Origin: Bacillota bacterium
GTDB lineage: Bacteria > Bacillota > UBA4882 > UBA8346
Reading direction: 5' to 3'
Length of the DNA stretch: 64,000 nucleotides
Assembly (NCBI GenBank): GCA_023429995.1
Contig: JAEZCE010000047.1
Coordinates: 62,001 to 126,000 of the forward strand
The notes beneath the pieces were generated by a model. The model had not been told where the DNA came from, made no database searches, and saw only the letters and a program-made list of their open reading frames with translations. Positions 26,635 through 34,858 of this stretch are shown here, piece after piece (the first letter of the stretch is position 1; every line of letters begins with the position of its first letter). The position numbers and the translations under genes were made by a program.

Positions 26635-26726
26635 TCTATTTCAGGGGCTTTTTATTATTGCCTAAACAATCGTCTGAACCAGGATTAAACGGATTTAACG
26701 GATGAAACGGATTTTAAAATCAGTGA
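26635..26726. repeat. 92-bp repeat upstream of DUF6809-like gene
   Basis: This stretch is nearly identical to 23364-23456, including AGGGGCTTTTTATTATTGCC and AACCAGGATTAAACGGATTT with short internal repeats of the GGATTTAAC type. It lies just 5' of the DUF6809-like gene on the minus strand and is preserved in the decayed copy, so it belongs to the duplicated cassette and may include its promoter. Confidence 0.7.
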
Positions 26727-26861
26727 CGGTAGGTACATTCGATTCAAATATGGAATCGATTTCGATTGTTTTCTTTTTTTGCAACTTCTGGGGATGCAAT
26801 AAAAAAGGATTTTCCCAACTCTCCCCTCCAGTTACTTAAATGCCGGTAGCTAGCTGTTTGC

Positions 26862-27070
26862 TTCTCCCCTCCCTTTGACTGCCGGACACAATTTACGTGA
26901 AAGGGAGGGGAAGTTCGTTATATTACAGGTTTACTAAAGGGCCCAAATCTTGGTCATCTTCAAGGTATCCTCGAAGACTTTTCAATCAAAAAATGTCGCT
27001 ATATGTTGTATCATCTTGACCTTCCCCTCCCTTTCCCAGTTTTTTTAGCTATCAGTCAAAGGGAGGGGAA
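26862..27070. repeat. two hairpins with shared CCCCTCCCTTT arms
   Basis: Two long hairpins use the same arm sequence. Hairpin 1 pairs CCCCTCCCTTT (26866-26876) with AAAGGGAGGGG (26900-26910). Hairpin 2 pairs TTCCCCTCCCTTT (from 27022) with AAAGGGAGGGGAA (ending 27070). A half-site, CTCCCCTCC, occurs at 26821. They fill the 530-bp gap between the DUF6809-like gene and the small DUF gene. No gene is seen here. They could be a miniature palindromic repeat or form the 3' end of the minus-strand transcript. Confidence 0.6.
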
Positions 27071-27123
27071 TTGCTGCCGTTTTCTCTGGCCGATCAGGTT
27101 CCTGAAGGGGTGAGTCGGGGATT

Positions 27124-27429
27124 TCAAACTTTTAACTTTTCCACTCCCCGTGCTACCAGCGCCACCCAATATCCAATCAATATCCCGTCCATCAGCGCCG
27201 CGCTGTAGATCATCTCATCCCGGCGGCAGATCTGCGCAAACCAGATGTCGTCGTATTCCTCCAGCAATGCTTTATCTTCCAGTGGTAATTTGGCAGCGGC
27301 CAGCTCCAGTAACTGATTTGGGCGTTCGCCTAAGTTTTTGTATTCGGGGTCGGCTTCAGCCTCGTCAGTGAATTGGTCCAGTCGGTCGAGGATAAATTTT
27401 TTGATGCCGAGGTCTTTGTCGGTGAGCAT
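27124..27429 (-). CDS. small DUF protein, distantly DUF6809-like
   Basis: This 101-residue protein begins MLTDKDLGIKKFILDRLDQF and has the helical core LLELAAAKLPLEDKALLEEY, ending in a hydrophobic segment MDGILIGYWVALVARG. The layout (acidic helical middle, then YxAxxxGxxxG near the end) recalls DUF6809 proteins but the match is loose. ATG 27427-27429 has AGGAGG 9 nt upstream. It follows structured repeat copy A and the SymE-like gene on the same strand, probably as one operon. A frameshifted copy lies at 25629-25858 and a relic at 23488-23541, so the gene has been duplicated and lost repeatedly. Possible role as antitoxin or partner of SymE is inference only. Confidence 0.7.
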   Translation of the reverse strand: MLTDKDLGIKKFILDRLDQFTDEAEADPEYKNLGERPNQLLELAAAKLPLEDKALLEEYDDIWFAQICRRDEMIYSAALMDGILIGYWVALVARGVEKLKV

Positions 27430-27470
27430 GGGGTAATACCTCCTAAAACAAAAGTCTTTAAATGTATTTG

Positions 27471-27815
27471 AGATTAAATGAATGCCGATTATTATTGTCC
27501 ACGGATTTCACCGGCTGAGTGACTTTTGGAGCGGCCCAAAAGTCACCAAAAAGCCGCCGAAACCTACGGATTTCGGTCTTCCCTTTATTCATCCAGGGTT
27601 TTTTGAACGTCTTCGCCATCCTGGCCTTTCGACTGGCAATTATATGAGGCTTCCGGGGGCGACCGCCGTTATTCATCCGTGACTAGAGGCGTCGCTCGTC
27701 TTCCTCCTTGAAGACGACGAAAAATCTTTGTATGTGGAAATCCCGGCCGAAATCATGGCTTATTTCAGTTGCCAATTTGCTTTAAAACCTTAAAATAAAA
27801 AAACAAATTCGTGTT
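27471..27815. repeat. structured repeat element, copy A
   Basis: About 345 nt between the SymE-like gene and the small DUF gene. Stem 1: GTGACTTTTGG (27519-27529) with CCAAAAGTCAC (27536-27546), loop AGCGGC. Stem 2: CCGAAACC with GGATTTCGG (27557-27576). Stem 3: GCGAC (27659-27663) with GTCGC (27691-27695) around a CATCC centre. Stem 4: TCGTCTT (27696-27702) with AAGACGA (27711-27717), loop CCTCCTTG. Compared with copy B, two pairs in stem 1 and three in stem 4 changed on both sides, while the loops did not. On the plus strand the stem 4 loop reads CCTCCTT, matching the 16S rRNA anti-SD; on the minus strand it reads AAGGAGG, a perfect SD. Confidence 0.75.
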
Positions 27816-27989
27816 TCACTTTTTGTTTTTGTCCACCATCAACAGCAAACATCCTGAATGTTCGCTGACTGTATAGTTGCAGCCGGGTTTAAAACCGCAT
27901 CGCTCCAGCCACTGGCCGGACAGGCGGATCATGGGGACTTTTTTGCCGTTGCTCAGGATGGAATAGACGGTGTGGTCGTGGGAGTTCAT
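27816..27989 (-). CDS. SymE-like small protein
   Basis: This 57-residue protein has the central motif VPMIRLSGQWLERCGFKPGC, closely matching the SymE toxin family (AbrB-like fold; E. coli SymE is an SOS-induced RNA-affecting or nucleoid-binding protein held down by antisense RNA SymR). ATG 27987-27989 follows GGGAGG with 9-nt spacing. It is followed on the same strand by the structured element and the small DUF gene, and is divergent from the XRE regulator (274 bp apart). A second copy is reduced to its last codons at 26224-26280. Toxic activity is inferred from family membership. Confidence 0.8.
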   Translation of the reverse strand: MNSHDHTVYSILSNGKKVPMIRLSGQWLERCGFKPGCNYTVSEHSGCLLLMVDKNKK

Positions 27990-28262
27990 AATATAAAACC
28001 TCCCTTTAAATGGGCATAAAAAGGATAAGCCTTATACGCGCCTTGAGAGAAAAGGGCGTTTATGGTAAAATGAAGTGATTGGAAAAAAATAGCACAGTAT
28101 TATTTCTATCCGTGTTTCAATAGTGGACTTTAATTTCAAAAAAATATCTTTTCTGAATATTTACAGTTTAATTATAATCCACGATTAGTAGACTGTCAAT
28201 TACAATTTTCTATTATTACCAATTTAGTTTAATCTCTTTAAAGCTTTTTAGGAGGAGATACT
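27990..28262. promoter_or_regulatory. divergent promoter region between symE-like and XRE genes
   Basis: This AT-rich 273-bp spacer must hold promoters for both directions. ACAGT (about 28164) and ACTGT (about 28193) form a spaced inverted pair that could be an XRE operator, but the match is short. The XRE start has GGAGGAG upstream. Confidence 0.35.
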
Positions 28263-28481
28263 TTGAAAACACCCACGACATTTGGCGAACGATTCAAGCA
28301 ATTGCGGGAAGAACGAGGCTTAACCCAACCAGAAATAGCTAAGGAGTTAGGCGTAATCAAACAAACCATATCCAACTATGAAAACAATGATCGTGAACCG
28401 GAGTTTTCTGATTTGGTGAAGATCGCGGACTTCTTTCAAATATCCATTGATTATTTGCTTGGAAGAACTGGCAAGAGATGA
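28263..28481 (+). CDS. XRE-family transcriptional regulator
   Basis: This 72-residue protein is almost entirely a helix-turn-helix of the HTH_3 type: FKQLREERGLTQPEIAKELG, then IKQTISNYENNDREPEF and the closing helix ISIDYLLGRT. It is of the minimal phage-repressor/SinR-like class and has no effector domain. TTG 28263-28265 has GGAGGAG 6 nt upstream. It is divergent from the SymE-like operon and convergent with the STAND ATPase gene, so it probably regulates the former. Confidence 0.88.
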   Translation: MKTPTTFGERFKQLREERGLTQPEIAKELGVIKQTISNYENNDREPEFSDLVKIADFFQISIDYLLGRTGKR

Positions 28482-28550
28482 AATCAATAATTTAATCTAA
28501 TTTTTAGAATGTAAAATGGAACCAGAAAGTCCCATCAAATAAAAAATACT

Positions 28551-31250
28551 TTATAATTTAACGCTTTGTTTTCTTTCAGTTTTGATTTTTATTAAGTCAT
28601 CCTTAAATTCCTGTAATCGGAAATTATTCGGTTGTATCTCAAGGCCTTGTTGAATATATTTTAACGAATCATCAATTTTATTAAGGAATCGAGAAATTTT
28701 TGCAAGAAAATAATAACTAACTGCATTATGATTCATTTCAAAATAAGAAAATGGGGTTTCATATAAGCATTTTTCAAAAGCATCTTTTGATTTTGTATAA
28801 ACATCTCTCATTTCATGCCTAATTCCTTTTTGGTACAAATTCCTACCTAATTCATAGTATGTCTTACCAATTAAATGCGAAATATTTTTATCATCAGGGT
28901 TTTTATCTAATATCATATTGTATTTATTAATACTTTCTTTATGTTTATTAAAATCTCTCAATGTATTAGCCCACTCAAGTAGAATCTCTTCTCGATTTTT
29001 TTCATCATCGGTAAACTTTACAGCATTTTCAAAGTAATCATCTCTTATATTATGGGAGAAATCTCGTTCTGCTTTAGCCCAATAAAACCATACTAGACTT
29101 TCTTTGGGATCATACTCGATTGCTTTTTTAAAATATTCTTCAGATTTCTGAAAATTGCCTTGACTAGCAGAATTGTATGCCGCTATTGCAAACATAGATG
29201 CCATATTTTTTGATTTATTTAATCTATCAGAAATAAATTTACTTTCCCTTACTTGATCTGAGAACTGAATTATATATTTATATTCTTGATACTTAGTTTG
29301 TAATTCCTGTGACAAATTTTGATTATCTTCTAATTTTTTTGTTATAAAGATGCGGGTTAAGGGTAATATTGAATAAAATGTTTCATCATTGTCATAATAC
29401 TCATTTACAAATGATATTAATTTAAGTTTACTTATTACTTCCTCAACATCAAATTCATCTAAATTCGTTAAAAACGATATGGGACTCAATTTAGGATTCT
29501 CAATTAATGCAATAGAAAATAAAACCTTCTTTTCATTTTCATTCAATAATACAAATGATTCATTATATGAAAATGCTAACATATTATCTTTAGTAATATC
29601 AGCGCTTTCAATTTTAGTTAAAATCTTATCTAATTGATTCCTATCCGATATCTGTCCAATAATAAACTCGGTCGCTAATGGAAGACCACCAGTAAAATTC
29701 CATAATTTATTAATATTATTTTGGTTGATTTGATAAGAGATGCAAAACTTTGTTGAACATAAGTAATTTATGAACTCTTCATATTCATTAATAGAAAATT
29801 CCTTTAAATCGATTATTTTTTCAGATGAGCCCATTTGATGTCTGGTCGTAATTATTATCTTAGTATTATTACAATGGTCGGCAATATCCTCAAAAAACGT
29901 CAAAAATTCCAAAGGGTTTGAAAGAGTTTCAAAATTATCAACAATAATTAAAAAATCCTCTAGTGACAAAACATCTAAACAAAACTCTTTTTTTGCAAGA
30001 AAACTCAAATTAAGTCCTTCGGTAAAACCAGTTATTTTAAGTATTAGGTCGAGAAGTTGATTTAAATTACTAAAAACTTGAGTTTCTGTTTTAATTCCTT
30101 CTGGTGTCAAATATGTCTTTTTTGCGCTAACCCAAATGATATAAGAAAAAGGAATTTTTTTATATTCAATTAAGTCTCTTGCAGTTTTAATTGCTAATGC
30201 TGATTTACCAACTCCTCCAACTCCGCTTATTCCAATAAGAAATATTCTTTTATTTTCGAGGGCTTTTATTACCTTCATAATTGTTTCTGTACGTCCTATA
30301 AATTTTTCAAATGTTGGAGTTGGCAAATTATGCTTAACTCCATTTTCTGTACAAAGTTTTATAGGTAAGTCAATAGAATTTAAAATGTTAATGTCATCTT
30401 GAATACTCTCTTTAAAAGCATTCTCGTATTTCTTGATTGTAATATTTTTTGTAGAATTAAAAATATCAGTATAAACTGGATGGGACTTATTATCAATACC
30501 ATTATAATAAAAATAACATTCATCCCTATAAATTAAAAATGGTGATGTTGATATAAATTGTTCGGATTCAGGAAAATACAAATACAAATGTTTCGATGTA
30601 AGTTCTTCTAAATTTTTAATTTCCGATGAAAGAAGCGATATATTCTTTGCAATATTATCAGATATATCTATAAATGTATGAGCTAAATCATGATCTTCAT
30701 CGTTATTTTGAAATATATTTTCTGCTACTAAGATCTTTACATTTATAAGTTTTTCTAAATAATCGTTTAAAATATATGGTAATTTTTCATATTGGTTTTG
30801 TATTAATGTTTCTACTGTTTCCGATGGGATAGAATTTGAATGTGCAAACACTTTATTCCGAATATGGGATATAGATTCAAGAACTACTTTAATTGTTGTC
30901 TCTGTTTTTATTTCTTTTTTTGATGAATCAGGCAAAAAACTTTTTGCTGCTATTTGTATTTTTACTCCTATATCAGAATCAAACTTTGCAAGTTCTAATT
31001 TTTGTAGATCTATACAAATTCTTAATAATTTAATCCATGAGCCAAGCAAAGGCTCTTTTTTGTGAAATTTAGTTAATACAAGTTCTATCAAATCCTTATT
31101 AACTAAATTTTTAGTCCTTGTAAATGAGTAAAATATTACAGAATAGAAAATGACTATAAACTCCAAACAATAATTAATATTAATCACTTTTTCAACTCGA
31201 TTGGAAACTCTCTCATATTCTTCGATTTTCTTTGCGACTAAATAGTTCAT
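28551..31250 (-). CDS. STAND-type NTPase with TPR tail and HEPN-like N-terminus
   Basis: This 899-residue protein has three parts. Residues 1-300 are a helical region with RNKVFAH (131-137), which fits the R-N-x4-H pattern of HEPN ribonucleases. Residues about 310-640 are an NB-ARC-like STAND ATPase: FIGRTETIMKVI, Walker A GVGGVGKS (343-350), Walker B FLIIVDNFE and a KIIITTRHQMGSS sensor segment. Residues about 680-890 form TPR-like repeats (SQGNFQKSEEYFKKAIEYD). Such proteins act as intracellular sensors, several being phage-defence proteins; the TPRs likely sense and the N-terminus may be the effector. ATG 31248-31250 follows AGGAG. The gene is strikingly AT-rich relative to flanking core genes, a sign of transfer. 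Confidence 0.8.
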   Translation of the reverse strand: MNYLVAKKIEEYERVSNRVEKVININYCLEFIVIFYSVIFYSFTRTKNLVNKDLIELVLTKFHKKEPLLGSWIKLLRICIDLQKLELAKFDSDIGVKIQIAAKSFLPDSSKKEIKTETTIKVVLESISHIRNKVFAHSNSIPSETVETLIQNQYEKLPYILNDYLEKLINVKILVAENIFQNNDEDHDLAHTFIDISDNIAKNISLLSSEIKNLEELTSKHLYLYFPESEQFISTSPFLIYRDECYFYYNGIDNKSHPVYTDIFNSTKNITIKKYENAFKESIQDDINILNSIDLPIKLCTENGVKHNLPTPTFEKFIGRTETIMKVIKALENKRIFLIGISGVGGVGKSALAIKTARDLIEYKKIPFSYIIWVSAKKTYLTPEGIKTETQVFSNLNQLLDLILKITGFTEGLNLSFLAKKEFCLDVLSLEDFLIIVDNFETLSNPLEFLTFFEDIADHCNNTKIIITTRHQMGSSEKIIDLKEFSINEYEEFINYLCSTKFCISYQINQNNINKLWNFTGGLPLATEFIIGQISDRNQLDKILTKIESADITKDNMLAFSYNESFVLLNENEKKVLFSIALIENPKLSPISFLTNLDEFDVEEVISKLKLISFVNEYYDNDETFYSILPLTRIFITKKLEDNQNLSQELQTKYQEYKYIIQFSDQVRESKFISDRLNKSKNMASMFAIAAYNSASQGNFQKSEEYFKKAIEYDPKESLVWFYWAKAERDFSHNIRDDYFENAVKFTDDEKNREEILLEWANTLRDFNKHKESINKYNMILDKNPDDKNISHLIGKTYYELGRNLYQKGIRHEMRDVYTKSKDAFEKCLYETPFSYFEMNHNAVSYYFLAKISRFLNKIDDSLKYIQQGLEIQPNNFRLQEFKDDLIKIKTERKQSVKL

Positions 31251-31690
31251 ATTTTCTCCTTAAACTAATTTCGTTATAAAAAGTTTTTGTTCGCATTTAA
31301 TTTCGAAATTGATATTAATATCGAATCATAAAATTGCTCTTTGCACTCTGCCTAAACCTTACCAAATATATCATCGGTCAAATTATTTTTTCACTAACAC
31401 CTCTTGGATAGTTTCTTTTCTTGGTGCCATTTACCTACTTATAGATAAAAGTGTATCCATTTAATTACATTATCGGTTTCCAATGTAAATAAATAATACT
31501 TCTCCCCGTTTAAAAGAACCCCTTTTTTTTCGAAAAGCTACAACCCCACCCCATCTCCTGCCTACCCAAACCGGTTTTCAAAAAATAAAAAAGGCCGGAA
31601 ATGTAACATTCATTTCAAGCCGGTATCACAAAATCCAAAAACCAAAAATGATGATGATACTGTAGACTTCCTCTAGCATGACAGTATGTC
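31251..31690. other. non-coding stretch 5' of STAND gene
   Basis: No gene is recognisable. The part next to 31250 must contain the STAND gene promoter. Near 31587-31624 the minus strand can fold GAAATG with CATTTC flanked by CCGG elements, followed by a T6 run; this is terminator-like and lies just 3' of structured copy C on the minus strand, so it may end a transcript of that element. Confidence 0.4.
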
Positions 31691-31699
31691 TGAACTTAC

Positions 31700-31955
31700 A
31701 CCCGTCGCCCAGGGATGGCGACGGCGCGGCTTTAAAACAGGACGTTTTTAGCCGTCGGCATTCAAAACAACCCAAGAAGGCACTAACATGGATGTTAGTG
31801 CCCAGTCCAATCAAAAACTCCGACTCCGAGCACGGAAGCGAGGAGATATAAAGGAGAGTCCGGGAACCACGGGTTCCCGGCGGCCTTTTGGTTCCTTTTG
31901 GGCCGCTCCAAAAGGGACTCAGCCGGTGAAATCCGTGGGCCCCAATATTGGTCTT
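31700..31955. repeat. structured repeat element, copy C (inverted, diverged)
   Basis: On the minus strand this copy shows the same order of hairpins as copies A and B. Stem 1 (31890-31918) is GTCCCTTTTGG with CCAAAAGGAAC, with one mismatch and the conserved AGCGGC loop. Stem 2 is a 9-bp CCGGGAACC/GGTTCCCGG (31860-31880). Stem 3 is a perfect 11-bp GGCACTAACAT/ATGTTAGTGCC (31779-31802) around the same CATCCATG centre as copy B. Stem 4 is CCGTCGCC/GGCGACGG (31702-31724). Outside stem 1 and the ACGGATTTCACCGGCTGAGT block the sequence differs greatly, yet pairing is kept. No symE or DUF fragment adjoins this copy. Confidence 0.65.
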
Positions 31956-31960
31956 TCATT

Positions 31961-32489
31961 TCATGCGCCATGAACAAACTAACCCGCCGCCGCAACCCAT
32001 GTTCCTCATTTTTCACACCCGAACCCCTATCCGGATTAACCTATCGCCAGTTATCACAAACCGCACCCTCCAAATCCACAAAAAACATATATATTTTCAT
32101 ACAACACCCCCTCTGCCCCACATCCCGCCCAAACCCAATCCCCACCATACTTCAACCCGTTGCCCCACCCTTGGGTGAGGCGTTCAATAAAAAAACCCTT
32201 CGAAAATTCACCCCAAAAACGCCTTTCATTTTTATTGAATTCATGCCCCTCCTGCCCCTCCTACCCCACCAACCCTTTACCCGCCAGGCTTTTCTTTCGA
32301 CAAACGATGATCACGGAAGGGGTTCCCCTCCCTTTTTTGTAACCCATTGCCTGAAAATACCGTCATTGCAGCAATCGTGGCTTAGGAGGGGCAGGAGGAC
32401 ATAAAAAAAATGAACCAGGATAAAAACAGCCATCCATTATTTGTTCATTTTTATCCTTTTTAATCCTGTGAATCTCGTCCACTGAAGTG
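31961..32489. other. non-coding stretch
   Basis: Nothing that looks like a real gene is present. A plus-strand open frame (31898-32404) is proline-rich with no SD or family resemblance, and its composition looks like untranslated CCC-rich DNA. ACCAGGATAAAAAC near 32413 recalls the GGATTTAAC repeats elsewhere in the island. Confidence 0.4.
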
Positions 32490-32594
32490 TCGCGCATGTC
32501 CACCCAACCATCGCGTATGTTCACCCGACCGTCGCGTATGTCCACCCGACCGTCGCGCATGTTCACCCGACCGTTGCGCATGCATACCGAACGA
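32490..32594. repeat. 21-bp tandem repeat, about five units
   Basis: Units begin at 32490, 32511, 32532, 32553 and 32574, with consensus TCGCGYATGTYCACCCGACCG; the fifth is degraded. Unit length is exactly seven codons, so open frames on both strands carry heptads (minus strand MRDGRVD/IRDGRVN-like). Surrounding sequence gives no start signal, so it may be an expanded minisatellite or the remains of a heptad-repeat (coiled-coil) gene. There are no spacers, so it is not CRISPR. Confidence 0.75.
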
Positions 32595-32759
32595 CCCAGT
32601 ATGGATACCGAACCGGCGAGTGGGTTTTCACGGGATGAGCGCCCGCAACGCCAAAAGGCGCTGACGCCCCTGGGAGAGAATAAAAATTTACTATTATTTA
32701 CTTCATTTTTCTCCCTTTGGTCGCGAAAAACCCCAATGTTGACATATGTTCATTTTAGG

Positions 32760-34562
32760 TTAAGTAATAATATCCGAATAGGATTTCCCGGACCTGGATC
32801 TTCCTAATTTCTTTTCCTCTTCAAACAACACCGGAAATAACTTGTGAAAAGCTTGTAGCGTATTAGCCAGCGGATAATTCCAGTATTCCGTGGAATTCCA
32901 CTCTGCTCTCCGGTTTAAATCAACCCTTATTTCATCATCGGCATTTCCCCGGGGTCCCCCCATAAATCCACCGGGTACTGCACCAAAAAAGCGTGAATGG
33001 GGCATCGGATTATTATAACCCATACCGCTCACCATACAAACTTCCAAAGGATTACCGCCGAACAACCAGTATAACTGATCCCAGGCAATATCTTTCAACT
33101 CCGGTCTGGAAAGTACCTGAGCGCAAAATGAGAGGGCATGGGCCCATTGTGTCCAATGACCGGCAAGACCGTGGTTAATCTTTTGTTCGGCATGTTCCGG
33201 CATAAAGAAGCGATAGTAGTATCCATTTTTCCAATTACGGAATAAATCCCCTTTGGTTTCTTTTCCGGTATATAATCCGTAAGGAATAATTCCGAATGGG
33301 TTGGTCTTTGTCAATGGCAATACATATTGTTCTAAAATCCAGTTCAGTAAAGTCCGGCACTTATCCGACGCCAGGCTGCTTGGGAACAAAACCAGCCATT
33401 CACAAAGAGCCAATACGGGTTGTGCCGAATGTATAATTCCCCGGTATGGAGTGGAGTCATTCTTTCCCATCGAAAAAAAACCGAGCTCGTCAATAAAGCA
33501 CTCCGTTAATTCCTCAAACGAGCGAAAAAGATCTTCTTTTTGGCATAACTTAAAAGCAAACAAGGACATTTGGCTTGATAATCTCCAGGCCCGAACCGAG
33601 GTCCATTGATGAAGCGGATCGGTATTTCTGACTTTCTCTACAAATTCGTATGCTCTATTGGCCGAATCCAAACATCTCTCGGCTAAATCTGGTTTATCGC
33701 TTACAATAGCCTGAGCAAATTTGCATAAGATGGCAATGGAAATATATTGAATCAAAGGATTATAACTTGTACGGATTTTCCGTTCGTCACCCGAACCTTT
33801 GATATTGTCTGTAAAGTAATTTTGAGAATTATCGGCATAACACCCGGAATGATTCTCATACCACCAGGTCATATGAGCTTGGCGGCGCGCTTCGCCTCCT
33901 CCGCCGATTTCCTCAAAAAACATTCCGGTCTCCGGGTCCTGCATCGATAGAATAAAACGGATGGCCCAGGCGCTTTCAGTAATCCAATCATTTTCACTAA
34001 AATCATCTTTTATTAATGATGTACCGGCAAATTCCTTCCGCTTGGCAAAATCCAAAAATCCCAGCACAGGAAGGTTTGAGTGGGTCATCCATTTTCTCAA
34101 ATCACCGGCATCGTACCACCCGCCGCGGAGAATATGCTCTTTTCCATTATCGGCGCGGATACCGTCATCCAGGTGGGTCTTACCCCGGTACGGATGATCA
34201 AAATCTCCGGAACGCCATAAATGAACAAAGTCAAAAAACAAATGAGGCGCCAACGCATATGCGCCGTCACTTACTTGAAAGATATAGGAAGGCGAATCAA
34301 ATCCCGGAATGATTGCGCGGTAAATACCGGGTATCGTCAATTCGCTAAAATCTCCGACGAGAAAAGTCCCCATATCTGTTATTTGTCGCTCAAGGGAGCC
34401 CGTGAAAATTGTTTTCCAATTTTCAAATTCCCCCAAAGATTCACTGGTAGATATAGCCATATCCTGTATTTCAAATCTTTCAGCAGACGAGTCTTCCACA
34501 ATTACTCTTTTCCTGGAATCAATCAAAAAACCGATGTGATTTAAATAAATCTTGGGTATCAT
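32760..34562 (-). CDS. glycoside hydrolase family 9-like protein
   Basis: This protein of about 600 residues has an N-terminal Ig-like cellulase domain (IPKIYLNHIGFLIDSRKRV) followed by an (alpha/alpha)6 GH9 catalytic domain. The nucleophile-side motif is GGWYDAGDLRKWM and the acid region near the end is WNSTEYWNYPLA, whose Glu fits the catalytic acid. Family members cleave beta-1,4-glucans or related oligosaccharides. There is no signal peptide, so it probably acts inside the cell on imported oligosaccharides. ATG 34560-34562 has GAGAGGG 5 nt upstream and gives the family start; an ATG at 34589 is rejected. It stands alone next to the accessory island. Confidence 0.85.
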   Translation of the reverse strand: MIPKIYLNHIGFLIDSRKRVIVEDSSAERFEIQDMAISTSESLGEFENWKTIFTGSLERQITDMGTFLVGDFSELTIPGIYRAIIPGFDSPSYIFQVSDGAYALAPHLFFDFVHLWRSGDFDHPYRGKTHLDDGIRADNGKEHILRGGWYDAGDLRKWMTHSNLPVLGFLDFAKRKEFAGTSLIKDDFSENDWITESAWAIRFILSMQDPETGMFFEEIGGGGEARRQAHMTWWYENHSGCYADNSQNYFTDNIKGSGDERKIRTSYNPLIQYISIAILCKFAQAIVSDKPDLAERCLDSANRAYEFVEKVRNTDPLHQWTSVRAWRLSSQMSLFAFKLCQKEDLFRSFEELTECFIDELGFFSMGKNDSTPYRGIIHSAQPVLALCEWLVLFPSSLASDKCRTLLNWILEQYVLPLTKTNPFGIIPYGLYTGKETKGDLFRNWKNGYYYRFFMPEHAEQKINHGLAGHWTQWAHALSFCAQVLSRPELKDIAWDQLYWLFGGNPLEVCMVSGMGYNNPMPHSRFFGAVPGGFMGGPRGNADDEIRVDLNRRAEWNSTEYWNYPLANTLQAFHKLFPVLFEEEKKLGRSRSGKSYSDIIT

Positions 34563-34680
34563 GAAAACCCTCTCCAATTTGATAAACATTGACAGCTCTA
34601 TAAGTATTCAACCATTTGAGTCTACTCAGAAAGTACTTTTAACCAGGATTCTGAGTCGAACAGCCATCCCGGCCTTTTTT

Positions 34681-34716
34681 CATCCGTTAATGCGCCCCGG
34701 TAGGCCGGGGTGGATG
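34681..34716. other. GC-rich hairpin upstream of GH9 gene
   Basis: CCCCGG-TAGG-CCGGGG forms a tight hairpin inside outer CATCC/GGATG arms. It is in the 5' region of the minus-strand GH9 gene and has no U-run. Role unknown. Confidence 0.4.
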
Positions 34717-34772
34717 ACTATCTAAGAATTATTATAAAATGGAGTATAATCGAAAACTCGCCGGTAATTGCT

Positions 34773-34804
34773 AAAAAAACCTCAAAATTTGCTTTCGAGG
34801 TTTT
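34773..34804 (-). terminator. Rho-independent terminator of recN-pilZ unit
   Basis: On the minus strand AAAACCTC pairs with GAGGTTTT around a 13-nt loop and is followed by seven T in total. It lies about 55 bp after the PilZ gene stop. Confidence 0.75.
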
Positions 34805-34858
34805 AAAAATTAAATAACACATTTCAAAGGCAACCATTAAAAAAAGCCATCGAATAAT

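Noticed and set aside
31898..32404. 168-codon plus-strand open frame
   Set aside because: Proline-rich, no SD, no family resemblance and begins within structured copy C.
32363..32581. Minus-strand frame with MRDGRVD-type heptads
   Set aside because: No SD or upstream gene context; the repeat is open on both strands only because the unit is 21 bp.
32490..32594. Possible CRISPR array
   Set aside because: Units abut each other with no spacers and there are no cas genes in the window.
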